Source of the DNA: Ashinkailepas kermadecensis
Taxonomy: Eukaryota; Arthropoda; Thecostraca; Neolepadidae
Length of the DNA stretch: 64,000 bases
Direction: 5' to 3'
Assembly: GCA_034440615.1 (NCBI GenBank)
Contig: JAOTOM010004128.1
Span: 62,001 to 126,000, forward strand
The notes below the pieces were generated by a model. The model searched no databases. It was not told where the DNA came from and saw only the letters and a list, made by a program, of their open reading frames with translations. Below are positions 13,131-24,772 of this stretch, in pieces; the stretch's first letter is position 1; every line of letters begins with the position of its first letter. The position numbers and the translations under genes are program-made.

Positions 13131-13180
13131 ATGGCGTCGCTATCTTACTACCTGACGCACGTGGACAAGGAGCTCCTCAC
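13131..13180 (+). CDS. Irk: Kir channel, putative first coding exon
   Basis: The exon would encode M-A-S-L-S-Y-Y-L-T-H-V-D-K-E-L-L plus two bases of the next codon. The ATG has A at -3 and G at +4, and the exon ends at a strong donor (AC|GTGAGT, donor at 13181). The split codon AC+A (from 22348) makes Thr and runs directly into the Kir N-terminal segment, so the phase is exactly right. Kir N-termini are short and variable, so similarity cannot confirm it. The same frame is open back to another ATG at 13002, but that one has a weaker context (C at -3). The surrounding 12.9-13.3 kb is GC-rich, as expected near a promoter. A chance phase match is one in three, so this is a good candidate and not proven; alternative first exons may exist outside or elsewhere. 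Confidence 0.55.
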
Positions 13181-13570
13181 GTGAGTGGCCGATCAGTGCC
13201 GACGTCAGTGCCGACGTCCGTCGTGGACGTCACCATCACTGACGTGGAGCCGGCGGCGGAGGGCCTGAGCTCCGGTCCCTGTCTTGTAGCATCAGCGCCA
13301 CGGCGTGGACAAGAAAGATTAACTTCCAGTGAGCTTTATCCTGTTGTCTCGTCTTGTCCTACATTCAACGCCTCTTGTCAACGTCCTGGCTATTTCTGAG
13401 ATTGCTCCTGCGTTGTGCTCACAAAGTCGACCTGTGCGTGTGACCTGACCTGAGTGTGGTCATCAAGTCGTGTCATACAAGTCGAAGTATGGCGCAGTGT
13501 GGCGCAGTGTGGCGCAGTGTGACGCAGTGAAGTCTTGTCCGCGCTCCGACCACCGAAACTGTGGTTTTGT
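13181..13570. other. Start of intron 1; short repeats only
   Basis: It contains a small 10-bp repeat (TGGCGCAGTG) at about 13491-13528. No coding signal. Confidence 0.6.
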
Positions 13571-13767
13571 CCAGAGGCGCAGCCAGTAGGTTGGCCGGGG
13601 GCCCGCCTCCTAGCAACCAAAAGTGCACTAGATCAAATAAGAAGTTTTGAGATTTTCATGACGCGAAAACAAAAATGTTCGGCGTGCTTCGCGCGTAGAA
13701 AGCGTTTTCTATTTCACAATTTTTTTTGGTCTGGTCCCCGTCGAGAAAATCCTGGTTGCGCCACTGG
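13571..13767. mobile_element. MITE-like element with ~17-bp imperfect inverted ends
   Basis: The left end CCAGAGGCGCAGCCAG is the imperfect inverse of the right end CCTGGTTGCGCCACTGG. The interior is 160 bp, non-coding and AT-richer than its flanks. CAG-GGCGC ends are typical of non-autonomous DNA transposons; the superfamily is not certain. Confidence 0.65.
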
Positions 13768-14111
13768 TCTTGTCATGACATCACGAGACGAATATGGCCA
13801 GCGGCGCTCGGCTTATGAGTTGGTTGGTGACACCAGGCAGCTTGTGGATTGGACGGTAGACCGGTTGATCGGTGACACCAGGACTCTGGTGGGACAGTTT
13901 GGTGGTTGGCCTGGTGGACTCTGCTGGGACAGTTCTGATTTAAAGTCTCCAAGCCCTGAAATTATCTGCTCCGTCTGCTAAATCCGGACGCTAAATATGT
14001 TCGTAAACGTAAGTATGCCCCAGGTTCTTCTCTTTCCACACGATCATAATTGATGGCTCGATTTGCCGATGACATTTTTTTACAGCTGGAGTCGCTCCGG
14101 CCGGTGGACGT
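13768..14111. other. No gene recognised
   Basis: Intronic sequence with a short direct repeat of GGTGACACCAGG (about 13828 and 13872). Confidence 0.6.
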
Positions 14112-14700
14112 CTCACGGTCATGGCAGCTGGTGCATGCCAGTATGTCGTAGTTCTGAGGTCTGAATAGCTCATTAACTGGCTCCCTGGACCACTGCACAG
14201 CTCTGACCACTACTCCGCCCTGACCACTACTGAGCTCTGACCACTGCTGGTGCACGCCAATACGTTGTAGTTCTGAAGTCTGAATAGCTCATTAACTGGC
14301 TCCCTGGACCACTGCACAGCTCTGACCACTACTCAGCTCTGGCCACTGCTCAGCTCTGACCACTACTCAGCTCTGACCACTACTCAGCTCTGACCACTAC
14401 TCAGCTCTGACCACTACTCAGCTCTGACCACTACTCAGCTCTGACCACTACTCAGCTCTGACCACCACTCAGCTCTGACCACCACTCAGCTCTGACCACC
14501 ACTCAGCTCTGACCACCACTCAGCTCTGACCACCACTCAGCTCTGACCACCACTCAGCTCTGACCACCACTCAGCTCTGACCACTGCTAAGCTCTGACCA
14601 CTACTCAGCTCTGACCACTACTCAGCTCTGACCACTGCTCAGCTCTGATCACTACTGAGCTCTGACCACTGCTCAGCTCTGACCACAACTCAGCTCTGTG
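14112..14700. repeat. 17-bp minisatellite plus a ~130-bp duplication
   Basis: Units of GCTCTGACCACTACTCA are repeated about 28 times from 14190. At the left, a 130-bp segment that includes AATAGCTCATTAACTGGCTC is present twice (near 14160 and 14283). Confidence 0.93.
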
Positions 14701-15378
14701 GCCGGCTGAGTTGTCGGTCAGCTATGGCGTGATTCCTGCCTTCTGCGATAACCTGAACATGCAGCTCTTCGCAATTCTCCGAACACCTGAGCGTGCAACT
14801 CTTTACAAAGCCTGCCACCTCCTGCTCGGCCTGTGCAACTCTGCCATTGAGGTGCAACCCAGGTCACATTTGCTCCTGGACCCGCCTCATTGGCCATGCC
14901 TGCTGGACATGCATAGGTGGAGATCCATGGAAGAGGGTTATGGGTGCGTGTCCTAACCATTGGCCGTGACTGTTGGGCGTGCATGGGTGGAGATCCATGG
15001 GAGTCGGGAAATGGTGCGTACCCTAGTATCCACGTATTTGAGAATGCTGTGCCTCTTGCCATGCAAGTGGCCGGGAAATTTTTTAATAGTTTTAAAGATT
15101 ACCATTAAGCTGTGTTGGAAGCAAAGCACGCCTTTTGTTTTCAATCCGTACATGGGCCAGCGTTTGAGACCTGTTTCATGACCGTGCAAATATCGAGGTA
15201 TTTAACCGTGTTTGAACCGTTAACATGGTCTGTGATTTATTTATTTTTTCACAACGCAAATCGAGTAAATAATTAAATCGTTGGGCATTCCACAACGCAA
15301 GCATATCGCCAATTGTGTGCCCCTCCTCTCGACTTATGTTACGAACAAAGCACTCTCACGTGCTTTGTGCTCTCATGC
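14701..15378. other. No gene recognised
   Basis: A pair of related segments near 14910 and 14985 (GCATRGGTGGAGATCCATGG) is the only structure seen. Confidence 0.6.
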
Positions 15379-15478
15379 GGACTTGCAGACTTGCGGACTT
15401 GCAGACTTGCGGACTTGAGGACTCTCATGCGGACCTGCACCTCAACAAAGCACTCATGCGGACTTGCAGATACTGCAG
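15379..15478. repeat. Short tandem repeat of GCGGACTTGCAGACTT
   Basis: About five irregular 8-16 bp units, then two more dispersed units. Confidence 0.8.
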
Positions 15479-16017
15479 AAGAGAACGTCTGTATTTGCGC
15501 ATCCACTTATGCACTTATGCATCATGCATTTGTTATTCTACGTACATATGGGCCTGCTCTGTGTCTGGATATGCGACTGCGTCCGAGTATGAACGTCGAC
15601 TTCCAGCGTTCATTGCTGGTGCGATTTGTGTGCGACGATGTGGTGGAAAACTCACCGGGACATACTGCAGCGCTTGCTTGGTCGGCTGTCGTGTGAGATA
15701 CCACCGGCGCTTGGCAGAAGTATTTCACTCGCTTGTACCGTGTTTGGGGCTCGAACAGGGTCACCGTTCGTGATCGTCCCCGAGCTTGAATCACGCAGTG
15801 GCACTTTCAGCAGGCGATAGCCCATCCAAGGCCTCTTACGGCGCGATGCATTTAAAATGTGGCTGTGTGGGGGCTGCCGTGCTCGAACCTTCGGGGGTTC
15901 GCATCAGCCGACCTTTAACAAGGATGCAGTATTCCTCCAAAAGCGCGCGCTGGCATGTTGCCCGGTGTTCATGCGGCGTAACTTTGGCTGCGCCCCTGAC
16001 CGCCGTTCGCCGATGCA
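15479..16017. other. No gene recognised
   Basis: Intronic, unique-looking sequence; open frames have no family motifs. Confidence 0.6.
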
Positions 16018-16275
16018 GAGCGGCCTGGCCTGACCTGACCTGGCCTGGCCGGACCTGATCTGGCCTGGCCTGACCTAACCTGGCCTGATCTGACATGGCC
16101 TGGTCTGACCTGACCTGGCCTGATCTGACATGGCCCGGCCTGGCCTGACCCGGCCGGACCTGATCCGGCCTGACATGGCCTGGCCTGATCTGACCTGATC
16201 TGGTCTGGCCTAACCTGGCCTGACATGACCTTATCTGACCTGACCTGGATTGACCCTGCCTGACCCGGCCTGCCG
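16018..16275. repeat. Pentamer-based satellite (TGGCC/TGACC)
   Basis: About 50 units of five bases, mostly TGGCC, TGACC and TGATC. The reverse strand reads as a repetitive open frame, which is a shadow. Confidence 0.92.
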
Positions 16276-16892
16276 ACCGAAGCCAGTCTGCGGAGCGTGC
16301 GAGTGATGAGGATTTCTCGCCACACGAATTATTGTCTCGAGTGTCACAATCGGACAGGAAACCGCAGCCGGGCGTCGGCGGCGGACCGCTCGTTTGTGAC
16401 ACCGGATCTGACCGGGTCAGAATCAGAGCACTGATTGGGCGTGTGGTTGGCGGGGACGACAGGACGGCAGCGGCGTTTCTCAATAGCATGACGTCAACCC
16501 GCGAGAAGCGCGTCCAGGGCTGCTTAACTCGGGCGCGGCGAAACGAGCACGCATGGTGAGCCTATTTACAAGATTGGAGCCACCTCGGAAGTAAGCCGCC
16601 AGGCACGTTAACATCAGCATCGCTGGGAGGAGTTGCACGCCAACCCCACCACCATTTGCATTCTGTTCTGAAGTCCCCCTGGTTTAGTACCCTGCTAATG
16701 TTAATTTGTCATTTTCACTATTCAACCTGAAAACATATCTTGAAAATAAGGACTTGGGGACCCCCTGGCTTCGTGAGAGATCTGCAGCCACGCACGTAAT
16801 GCCAATGCGGGAAGGCTCAGAGTTCTACTTGCCATCGCGCCCGCCGTGAGAGGTCCAAGGCTGGATGCTGTGGCCTGTAGCTTGAGGACAGG
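16276..16892. other. No gene recognised
   Basis: Intronic, GC-rich on the left; nothing coding is seen. Confidence 0.6.
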
Positions 16893-16900
16893 ACCTTGGG

Positions 16901-17067
16901 TTCTTTTACGACGCATTCAACCGCTGGGTCATGTAGCGTCGCCAACCTCTCACGCCGATTGGTCGCGGGTAGACTCGGTAAATGCCGTCGGCTGTGAGAT
17001 TCGAACCCACAATCTTGCGATCAAGAGTCCGACGCTCTACCAACTGAGCTACCGCGGCCCCGCCCGT
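16901..17067 (-). mobile_element. tRNA-Lys-derived SINE
   Basis: Read on the minus strand, it begins with a tRNA-like head containing A box (TAGCTCAGTTGGTAGAGC), a CTCTTGA anticodon loop (CTT, lysine) and B box GGTTCGAATC. The tail contains GCGACCAATCGGCGTGAGAG and TTGGCGACGCTACATGAC and ends in CGTCGTAAAAGAA. Candidate 8-bp target duplications ACCTTGGG flank it at 16893-16900 and 17068-17075, although part of this may belong to the tail. It is not a functional tRNA: the acceptor stem does not close. Confidence 0.85.
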
Positions 17068-17524
17068 ACCTTGGGAAGTTGATTGATACCAAATAAGACA
17101 GCTGCATAACCATAGGTTAGCAACTGATCCGGTCAATGGACCCAAATGCAAAATTGAACAAAAGGACCTTTGCCAAAACGGGATCGATAGGTTTTGCAAA
17201 AATACACATTCGTACAAAGTACACGATCGTATTTCGAATGGCATGTGTGTCGTCTTTTGAGCCCTCCGAACACTTCCAACTAGGATGTGGGGTACCGGTG
17301 TAGGGTGCCGGTGCCGGTGGTGGTCTGCACATGAGTTTGTGGAACACAAATAGTGCCCTCCGCCGCCTGGAGGCACGTATTCAGCGCGCGCGCATAAGTG
17401 TGCATACAAAAAGCTGCGTGGGACAGCAGCCACGTTTTTCTAAGCATAACAACATTGGGAACCGCCTGACTTCAGCCTCTGAACAGAGGAGCCTCATCTG
17501 CCGTCCGTTCTCCGCCTGCAGGAT
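17068..17524. other. No gene recognised
   Basis: Intronic sequence between a SINE and a microsatellite; nothing coding is visible. Confidence 0.6.
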
Positions 17525-17940
17525 TCGTCTGTCTGTGTGTATGTGTATCTATGCATGTGTGTATGCATGGGTGTGAGTGTGTATGTATGTGTATATGTAT
17601 GTGTGTATGTGTGTATGTATGTGTGTATGTATGCATGTATGCATGTATGTATGTATGTATGCATATGTGTATGTATGTATATGTGTATGTATGCATGTAT
17701 GTATGTATGTATGTATGTATGTATGTATGTATGGGTGTGAGTATATATGTGTGTATGTATGCATGTATGTGTGTATGTATGCATGTATGTATGTATGTGT
17801 GTATGTATGTCTGTATGTATGCATAAATGAATTAATGTATGTACGTACGTATGTATGTGTGTATGTATGCATGTATGTATGTGTGTATGTATGTCTGTAT
17901 GAATTAATTAATTAATGTATGTACGTACGTACGTATGTAT
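17525..17940. repeat. (TATG)n-type microsatellite
   Basis: About 415 bp of TATG/TGTG/CATG tetramers with a few interruptions. Open frames in all phases are shadows. Confidence 0.97.
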
Positions 17941-19029
17941 GTGCCGTCACACCCCTCTGCTCAACAGGCCGACCAAGATGGGCGCCAAGTCGGGCCACGA
18001 CATGTGGGTGACGGGGAGCGCAGTGGCAATCTGGATCCGGAGGTAAACCGGCCGGCCGGCGGCTCTCAGGCAGAGGGCGCGCGCCTGTACACTGGACACT
18101 GGACACTGGACACTGGACAGTGGACAGTGGACAGTGGACAGCCGCAGCCAGAGCGGCCACCAGGCAGGCCACGTCTGTGCATAGCTCCGGCGGCCGGCGC
18201 CTGGCTGCTGGCCGCACGCGTGTGAATAACGACGCTGCCGGCCGGCGGCGCTGGCTGTTTGCACGATATTTTCCCGGGATGGCCCGTGGCCGTGACGCAA
18301 CGGGTCGTCTTTCGCCGCTTCGCCGTCGCCAGAACGTTGCGGACGGCATGCGATGTGAGCATGTGAACATCGCCTTGGCGGCAGGCGATGTGAACATGCT
18401 GAACGTGAACATGCTGAATGGTGAACGTGATTTTTGTCTGGCTGTTTCAGTTTTTTTTTAGCGTGGCATGTTGTGACAAATAAAAGGCATGCGCTGATTT
18501 TTTATTTGCGGTGTGTTCAAGACTGTACAGCGCATTACCGAGAGGGTGCACTTTCCATCCTGCATGATGCCATGCTTCCTTCATTTCGCATCAGGGAAGC
18601 GTGTTATTTTGTGTTTGTGTCGATGTGACATTGTAGTTTCGCTTGCGAGCCGGGCGACTGCAGATTGGGTGCGTGGGTCCCGATTTGTCGCCCCTGCGTC
18701 GTGATTTGTCGCGGCTGCGTCGTGATTTGTCGCGGCTGCTCCACGAGAGACGCCAGCTGGTGGAGTGGCCGACGCTGCGCCGGGTTCGTCGCGGTTACGC
18801 AATATTGACGCAGGGCCGTGCTAACACTGCCCTGTGCAAACCGGCTGCCGAGAGGACGCGTACACTGCGCTGCCGAGTGCTCCCACCCCATCGCCGCGGC
18901 ACGGGGAGACAGCACATGCAGGGGGTCACCCCCCCCGGCGGAGCACTTCTGCGGGTCGACGTGTGTGGCTGCGATGTCGGTTGAGGAGTGTTCAGGCGTT
19001 GATCCGGACGTGCTGCTCGCTTTATGGAC
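17941..19029. other. No gene; three small tandem repeats
   Basis: It contains ACTGGACACTGGACAGTGG units at 18086-18142, a 21-bp repeat (GTCGCGGCTGCGTCGTGATTT) at about 18685-18745, and otherwise unique GC-rich sequence. Confidence 0.6.
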
Positions 19030-19530
19030 ACAGCAGCTTTTGACACGGTGCCTAATGACGCGGCGCCTATTGAAGCGAAGCCTGTTGAAACGAAGCGTAC
19101 TGACGCAATGCCTAGTGAAGCGAAGTCTATTGACACGGCGCCTATTGAAGCGAAGCGTATTGAAACGAAGCCTACTGACACGGCGCCCTTTGACACAGCG
19201 TCTATTGACACGGCACCTATTGACACGGCGCCTACTGGCATGGCACCTATTGACATGGCACCTATTGACACGACATCTATTGACACGACATCTATTGATA
19301 CATCTATTGACACGACATCTATTGACACGACATCTATTGACACTACATCTATTGACACGGCGCCTCTTGACACGGCACCTATCGCTAAATGATCACATTT
19401 TGGTCGAAGCGCCCTTAAACTCAAATAACTAACGACACGGCACCTATTGACACAGCGGCTATTGACACAGCGCCTATTGACTCCGCGCCTATTGACACAG
19501 CGCCTATTGGCACGGCACAGTGTTGACCAG
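19030..19530. repeat. 15-bp minisatellite (GACACGGCGCCTATT)
   Basis: About 29 units, interrupted at 19385-19432 by unrelated sequence that contains GCGCCCTTAAACTCAAATAA, a phrase also seen near 22008-22027 and typical of retrotransposon 3' tails. Confidence 0.93.
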
Positions 19531-20159
19531 AGGTCATAAAATCATGAAGCGTTCAGACGTAATATGGGCCACAGGGGCCCGTCTGGGTTAAGCCTGTAAA
19601 TGGATAATGCTACTAGCCTGGACAAAAAGATGCTCAACATCCTAACCAATACTGTATCATAAATTATAAAGAAGCTCTCTACCAACATCCTACCCATTCA
19701 CCCACCTAGTAGCATAATATCACCCCATCTACCTCTAATTAGAACTTAAAAAACATGATCATACAGCCTATTGTTGTCCATCCTATTTTTGAATACATTT
19801 AATGAGGGACTCCCCACATCAGCAGGCTGCCTATTCCATTGGTCAACACCATACGTGTGTATATTTTCTTCGGAACATTTTATATGCCTATTGACCAAAG
19901 TTCCATTGTCCTTTGCTTGCTTCCTTCTCTGAACTTGCTTACTAGCGTTTAAAATCATTCACAACTATGTGGAACTAGATTATGTAAAATACATCACAGC
20001 GACTGCAACTATTTAAACGAGGCAAAGGCGGTCACATCGTCAGCACATTAGCTATGTTTTATCGTCAACCTGAAAACTTGACACGTCTCTGCGACACACC
20101 TGCGTCACGTTTGCCGCAAAGTCAGCTTAATGCGAGACGTGCGCGACGCTGTGGCAGCT
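19531..20159. other. Intronic; holds a LINE fragment, otherwise nothing
   Basis: Apart from the retrotransposon piece at 19746-19958, no coding signal is seen. Confidence 0.6.
19746..19958 (-). pseudogene. Non-LTR retrotransposon, extreme C-terminal fragment
   Basis: The minus strand encodes a piece with the motif WN-PADV-SPSLNVFKNRMD. This matches the conserved C-terminal tail that follows the reverse transcriptase domain in CR1/Jockey-type LINEs (aromatic, WN-LP, V--APS---FK--LD). Only about 70 residues remain and no upstream reverse transcriptase is present, so it is a dead 5'-truncated copy in intron 1, opposite to the Kir gene. Confidence 0.7.
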
Positions 20160-20792
20160 GCAATCTGATCCACTGGGCTGATCCACTGGGCTGATCTACT
20201 GAGATGATCTACTGAACTGATCCACTGGGCTGATCCACTGGGATGATCCATTGGCCTGATCCACTGGGCTGATCCACTGAGCTGATCCACTGAGCTGATC
20301 CACTGAGCTGATTGGGGACGAGTGGTCTAGGGGTAAGATGCTCGTCTCACAATCGAAAGGTTGTGGGTTCGAGTCTCACTTGTCGCTACTCTTCGCCCGC
20401 GACCAATCGGGGTGAGAGATTGGCGACGCTACATGACTCAACGGTCGACGTGTCGTAAAACCAATAACCAACCAACCACTGAGCTGATCCACTGGGCTGA
20501 TCCACTGGGCTGATCCACTGGGCTGGTCCACTGGGCTGATCCACTGGCTGATCCACTGGGCTGATCCACTTAGATGATCCGCTGAACTAATTCACTGAGA
20601 TGATCCACTGAGCTGATCCACTGAGCTGATCCACTGGCTGATCCACTGAACTGATCCACTGGGCTGATCTACTGAACTGATTAACTGGGATGATCCACTG
20701 AGATGATCTACTTGGCTGATCCACTGGCCTGATCTACTGAGATGATCCACCGAACTGATTCACTGGGCTGATCCACTGGCTGATCTACTGGG
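20160..20792. repeat. 13-bp minisatellite (CTGATCCACTGGG), split by a SINE
   Basis: About 36 units in two blocks, 20160-20312 and 20476-20792. Both blocks are the same family, so the SINE entered a pre-existing array. Confidence 0.93.
20314..20475 (+). mobile_element. tRNA-derived SINE (Val-like head)
   Basis: The head has A box TGGTCTAGGGG and B box GGTTCGAGTC; the region around CTCACAATCGAAAGG is closest to tRNA-Val(CAC), with tRNA-Glu also possible. The tail contains GCGACCAATCGG, TTGGCGACGCTACATGAC, CGTGTCGTAAAACC and ends ACCAACC. CCACTGAGCTGAT lies on both sides, but this is also the array unit, so the duplication is ambiguous. Confidence 0.88.
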
Positions 20793-22347
20793 TTCACGGC
20801 CGGCAGAGTTCTGCGCCCGTCTCTTGTTGCGCCTGCTAAGTGATGCCGTCGTCTGCCGGCCTGGCAGGGGTTAACCGCAGGCTCTCCACGAATTACGCCA
20901 TGCCTAAGCTTATGGTAGCAGGTTTTTGTGTGCACCATGGGTGGGGAGAGAGGACGGCGGGGTGATGGTCGGAGATAATATGAAGCAAAAGCGCGGTCCC
21001 GACGCTAGGCTGGCGCCTGTCTGTCATGTTTCTATGGGAGTGGTGCGGTCCAAGTTGTCAAATGACATTTATGATGACGATGGGGAGGAGGATAATACCT
21101 CGCAGGCGTTCAGAAACACGTGGTGAACCACTGACGTGGGATTCAGTCCAGTTGTCGCGCCGCAGAGTGAAGCGAATCAACGATTGAAGTGATGTCTTGG
21201 ATGCTTGATCGCTGTTGAGCTCACAGCTCCTAGTATGCATGATTGCTGTTCATCATTGTTGTAATTACGTTAACATGAGTGTTAATGATGCATCTTGTGC
21301 ATGCAGTACAGTTTATGTGTAATACCAATGCCCATGAACTGTATATATTTCATTGATCGTGATCTAAGTAAATATTGGTTTCGTCTTTCGTTGGTATGCA
21401 TTGCGACTATTACTGTATATGACAGAAACTTGGCAACACGTTTAGATTGCATAAGCGATGCAAATGACGTCATCCATATATTATAGTTTGGAACCGTAAA
21501 TACATAAGCTGTGTTATTTCTGACAACGCCTTCGCCTTCATCTTCTCCAAAATGCTTTCAATTGTGCTGGCATATGAGTCATATATGTGAAGAATAATCT
21601 ACATAACTACTTTCGATTTCAATTTATTACCACATCAGGATACCTTTTGAACCAAATTGACCTGAAATTGGATGAACAATACGTGAGCCATGGCAAGTAT
21701 CATGGATAAGACGGTTAAAGAGCTGTTCTAAGCAAGGTAGATGGCGATTCTTCTGCCTATTTATAGTTATACAAAGAGTGATTTTGTTGTGATATTCCAA
21801 TTCGATATCACACTTAAAACCAATGAACTGACGCCGAACTACTGGAGTGTAATTGTGACCTCACTGAACCGCGTTGAGCAGAAATTCGAAAAGCCTTCAC
21901 CCACACCACACCCCGAATAAATGATGATTGATTTGTTCCTAAAATTGTAGGAACATCCGTCGATTAGAACGAAAGATTCGAGCGCTAGATAACCACTAGC
22001 AGTTCAGGCGCCCTTAAGCCCAAATAAACAAACAAATAAACGAAAGATACGACGTTTTAGTGGGTGGCCAAAACTGCTCCTCCTCCCCCTCCCCCATCCT
22101 CGACCACACCAACGGGTCTGTCGGCGCCGACCATGCGCTGACTACTCTCCCCGGTAAACTTCACCACTATATTTGTATTTCCCACAGTTTCTATAGCATG
22201 CTCGCCCTCCCACCACCACCACAAAGTTCGCAAAGTCGCTCTTTTCTCCATCGCGGAACTCGTAACTGTTTCTCACCCGCCCACATATTTGTTCCTACTT
22301 CCCCCTGATCACGCGGGGACCATGACCATCGACCCTTCTTTCTGCAG
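20793..22347. other. End of intron 1; no gene recognised
   Basis: AT-richer sequence. A retrotransposon-like 3' tail phrase (GCGCCCTTAAGCCCAAATAA) lies at about 22008-22027. The pyrimidine tract and acceptor of the next exon lie at 22328-22347. Confidence 0.6.
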
Positions 22348-22477
22348 AGTCCGCAACCGGATCAGCACGCGGAAGCTGCGGAAGCGTGTCGTGTTCAAGA
22401 ATGGCGATATGAACGTGGTGCAGGAGAACCTGAGCAAACGCCGCCGCCGCTACCTGGCTGATATAGTAACCACCCTG
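22348..22477 (+). CDS. Irk: Kir channel, N-terminal cytoplasmic exon
   Basis: The exon encodes 43 full codons after one base that completes the previous codon. Key stretches are RKLRKRVVFKNGDMNVV and, after a basic KRRRR cluster, YLADIVTTL. This is the conserved Kir N-terminal region that contacts PIP2 and leads to the slide helix just before M1. The acceptor is a classic pyrimidine tract ending TTTCTGCAG at 22347; the donor is CTG|GTGAGT at 22478. It ends in phase 0, and the next exon begins with V-D-I-K-W-R-W, which restores the family motif TTLVDIKWRW across the junction. No ATG inside is a convincing start because the family motif begins right at the acceptor, so a further 5' exon is required. 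Confidence 0.9.
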
Positions 22478-23127
22478 GTGAGTGATACCTAGCCTTCGGG
22501 TCGCCTGGTGACCCACGGTAGCCCTGCTCGGTGACCTGCCCGATATCTGGCTTAGCTATTGGTCAGTGACTGCCTTGATCTCCTGGCCTCCGGGTCACCG
22601 CTGACCTCTGGCTCGTCCTTGTCAGTGACCTTTCCGATCACTGACTCAGCTCCTCGTCAGTGACCTCTCCGATCGTTGACTCAGCTGGGGTCTGCTCATG
22701 GGGTCTGCTCAGTCCTTGAGGCATGCTCATTCCAGGTGGAACACCGACAATTTCTATCCACGACCTTATTTGGAGTCTCCTGTCAAGCCCCTGAACTGGA
22801 GCTTCCAGACAACATGGTAATTCCCCTTTCCTGATGTTGGGCCTTCTCGGAGCTTTGGGTACCTCCTGTTCACACAAATTGGCCTTCTGGCGTTGTACTT
22901 CCGCACAACATGCTAGGGCCTCTTTTCGAGTGTCGGGATCTTTTCGTGAGTTGCTGTAGCGTGCCAAAGCTGACGAGCCTCCTGGGCAGGGACCCAGTGT
23001 GCTTCGTGATTTCCTGGCTCCCTGAACAAAGTGGAAAATTATTTTATGGATTCGCCGCTGATGTCACTTCACTGATGCTGCCTTGTCATTTCGAATGCTC
23101 ACTGGACCTATGAATAATCCCACCAAT
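22478..23127. other. Start of intron 2; weak short repeats
   Basis: Imperfect repetition of GTCAGTGACCTYTCCGATC at about 22560-22680. No coding signal. Confidence 0.6.
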
Positions 23128-24475
23128 TGCCACCGAGCGTGTACCGCTCACACCAGGTGCCACTGAGCGTGTACCGCTCACACCAGGTGCCACTGAGCGT
23201 GTACCGCTCACACCAGGTGCCACTGAGGGTGTACCCCTCACACCAGGTGCCACTGAGAGTGTACCACTCACAACAGGTGCCACTGAGCGTGTACCGCTAA
23301 CATCAGGTGCCACTGAGGGTGTACCCCTCACACCAGGTGCCACTAAGCGTGTACCGCTCACACCAGATGCCACTGAGCGTGCACTACTCGCACCAGGTGC
23401 CACTGAACGTGTACCGCTCACACCAGGTACAACTGAGCGTGTACCGCTCACACCAGGTGCCACTGAGCGTGTACCACTCACACAAGGTGCCACTGGACGC
23501 GTACCGCTCACACCAGGTGCCACTGAACGTGTACCACTCTCATCAGGTGCCACTGAGGGTGTACCCCTCACACCAGGTGCCACTGAGGGTGTACACCTCA
23601 CACCAGGTGCCACTGAGCGTGTACCGCTCATACCTGGTGCCACTGAACGTGTACCACTCTCATCAGGTGCCACTGAGGGTGTGCCCCTCACACCAGGTGC
23701 CACTGAGCGTGTACCACTATCATCAGGTGCCACTGAGGGTGTACCCCTCACACCAGGTGCCACTGAGCGTGTAGGGGACGAGTGGTCTAGGGGTAAGATG
23801 CTCGTCTCACAATCGAAAGGTTGTGGGTTCGAGTCTCACCTGTCGCTACTCTTCGCCCGCGACCAATCGGCGTGAGAGATTGGCGACGCTACATGACTCA
23901 ACGGTCGACGTGTCGTAAAACCAATAACCAACCACTGAGCGTGTACCACTCTCATCAGGTGCCACTGAGCGTGTATCCCTCACACCAGGTGCCACTGAGC
24001 GTGTACCACTCTCATCAGGTGCCACTGAGAGTGTACCCCTCACACCAGGTGCCACTGAGCGTGTACCGCTCACACCAGGTGCCACTGAGCGTGTATCGCT
24101 CACACCAGGTGCCACTGAGTGGTACTGTTCACACCAGGTGCAACTGAGCGTGTAGCACTCACACCAGGTGCCACTAAGCGTGTATCGCTCACACCAGGTG
24201 CCACTGAGTGGTACTGTTCACACCAGGTGCAACTGAGCGTGTAGCACTCACACCAGGTGCCACTAAGCGTGTACCGCTCACACCAGGTGCCACTAAGCGT
24301 GTACCGCTCACACTAGGTGCCACTGAGCGTGTATCGCTCACACCAGGTGCCACTGAGCGTGTAGCACTCACACCAGGTGCCACTGAGCGTGTATCGCTCA
24401 CACCAGGTGCCACGGAGCGTGTACCGCTCACACCAGGTGTCACTGAGCGTGTAGCACTCACACCAGGTACCACTG
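23128..24475. repeat. 30-bp minisatellite, about 40 copies, split by a SINE
   Basis: The unit runs GCCACTGAGCGTGTACCGCT then CACACCAGGT. Because 30 is a multiple of three, several phases stay open on both strands. Subtypes (GGTGTACCCCTC, CGTGTACCACTC, CGTGTAGCACTC) alternate. Near 24120-24230 a block of several units is itself duplicated. Confidence 0.96.
23774..23931 (+). mobile_element. tRNA-derived SINE (Val-like head) inside the 30-bp array
   Basis: Nearly identical to the copy at 20314, with the same head and tail. CCACTGAGCGTGTA lies on both sides (23760-23773 and 23932-23945), which fits a target duplication but is also the array unit. Confidence 0.9.
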
Positions 24476-24579
24476 AAAAGGCGTGATCGCCGCCAGACCG
24501 AGCGCTCGACGAGGTCTGTGCCTGCCCGTCCCATTACGGCAGCTGACTTCCGATGGATCGCCTCTGAACCTCTCAGTGC

Positions 24580-24772
24580 CGCGAGATAACCGCCCATTAC
24601 CACGGGATAACCGCCCATTACCGCGGGATAACCGCCCATTACCGCGGGATAATCTCTCATTACCGCGGGATAACCTCTCATTACCGCGGGATAACCGCCC
24701 ATTACCGCGGATAACCGCCCATTACCGCGGGATAACCTCTCATTACCGCGGGATAACCACCCATTATTATCG
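24580..24772. repeat. 20-bp minisatellite (CCGCGGGATAACCGCCCATTA)
   Basis: About ten units; some copies read ACCTCTCATTA in place of ACCGCCCATTA. Confidence 0.93.

Noticed and set aside
17472..17915. His/Thr/Tyr-rich and Cys/Met/Val-rich frames
   Set aside because: TATG microsatellite; every phase is stop-free.
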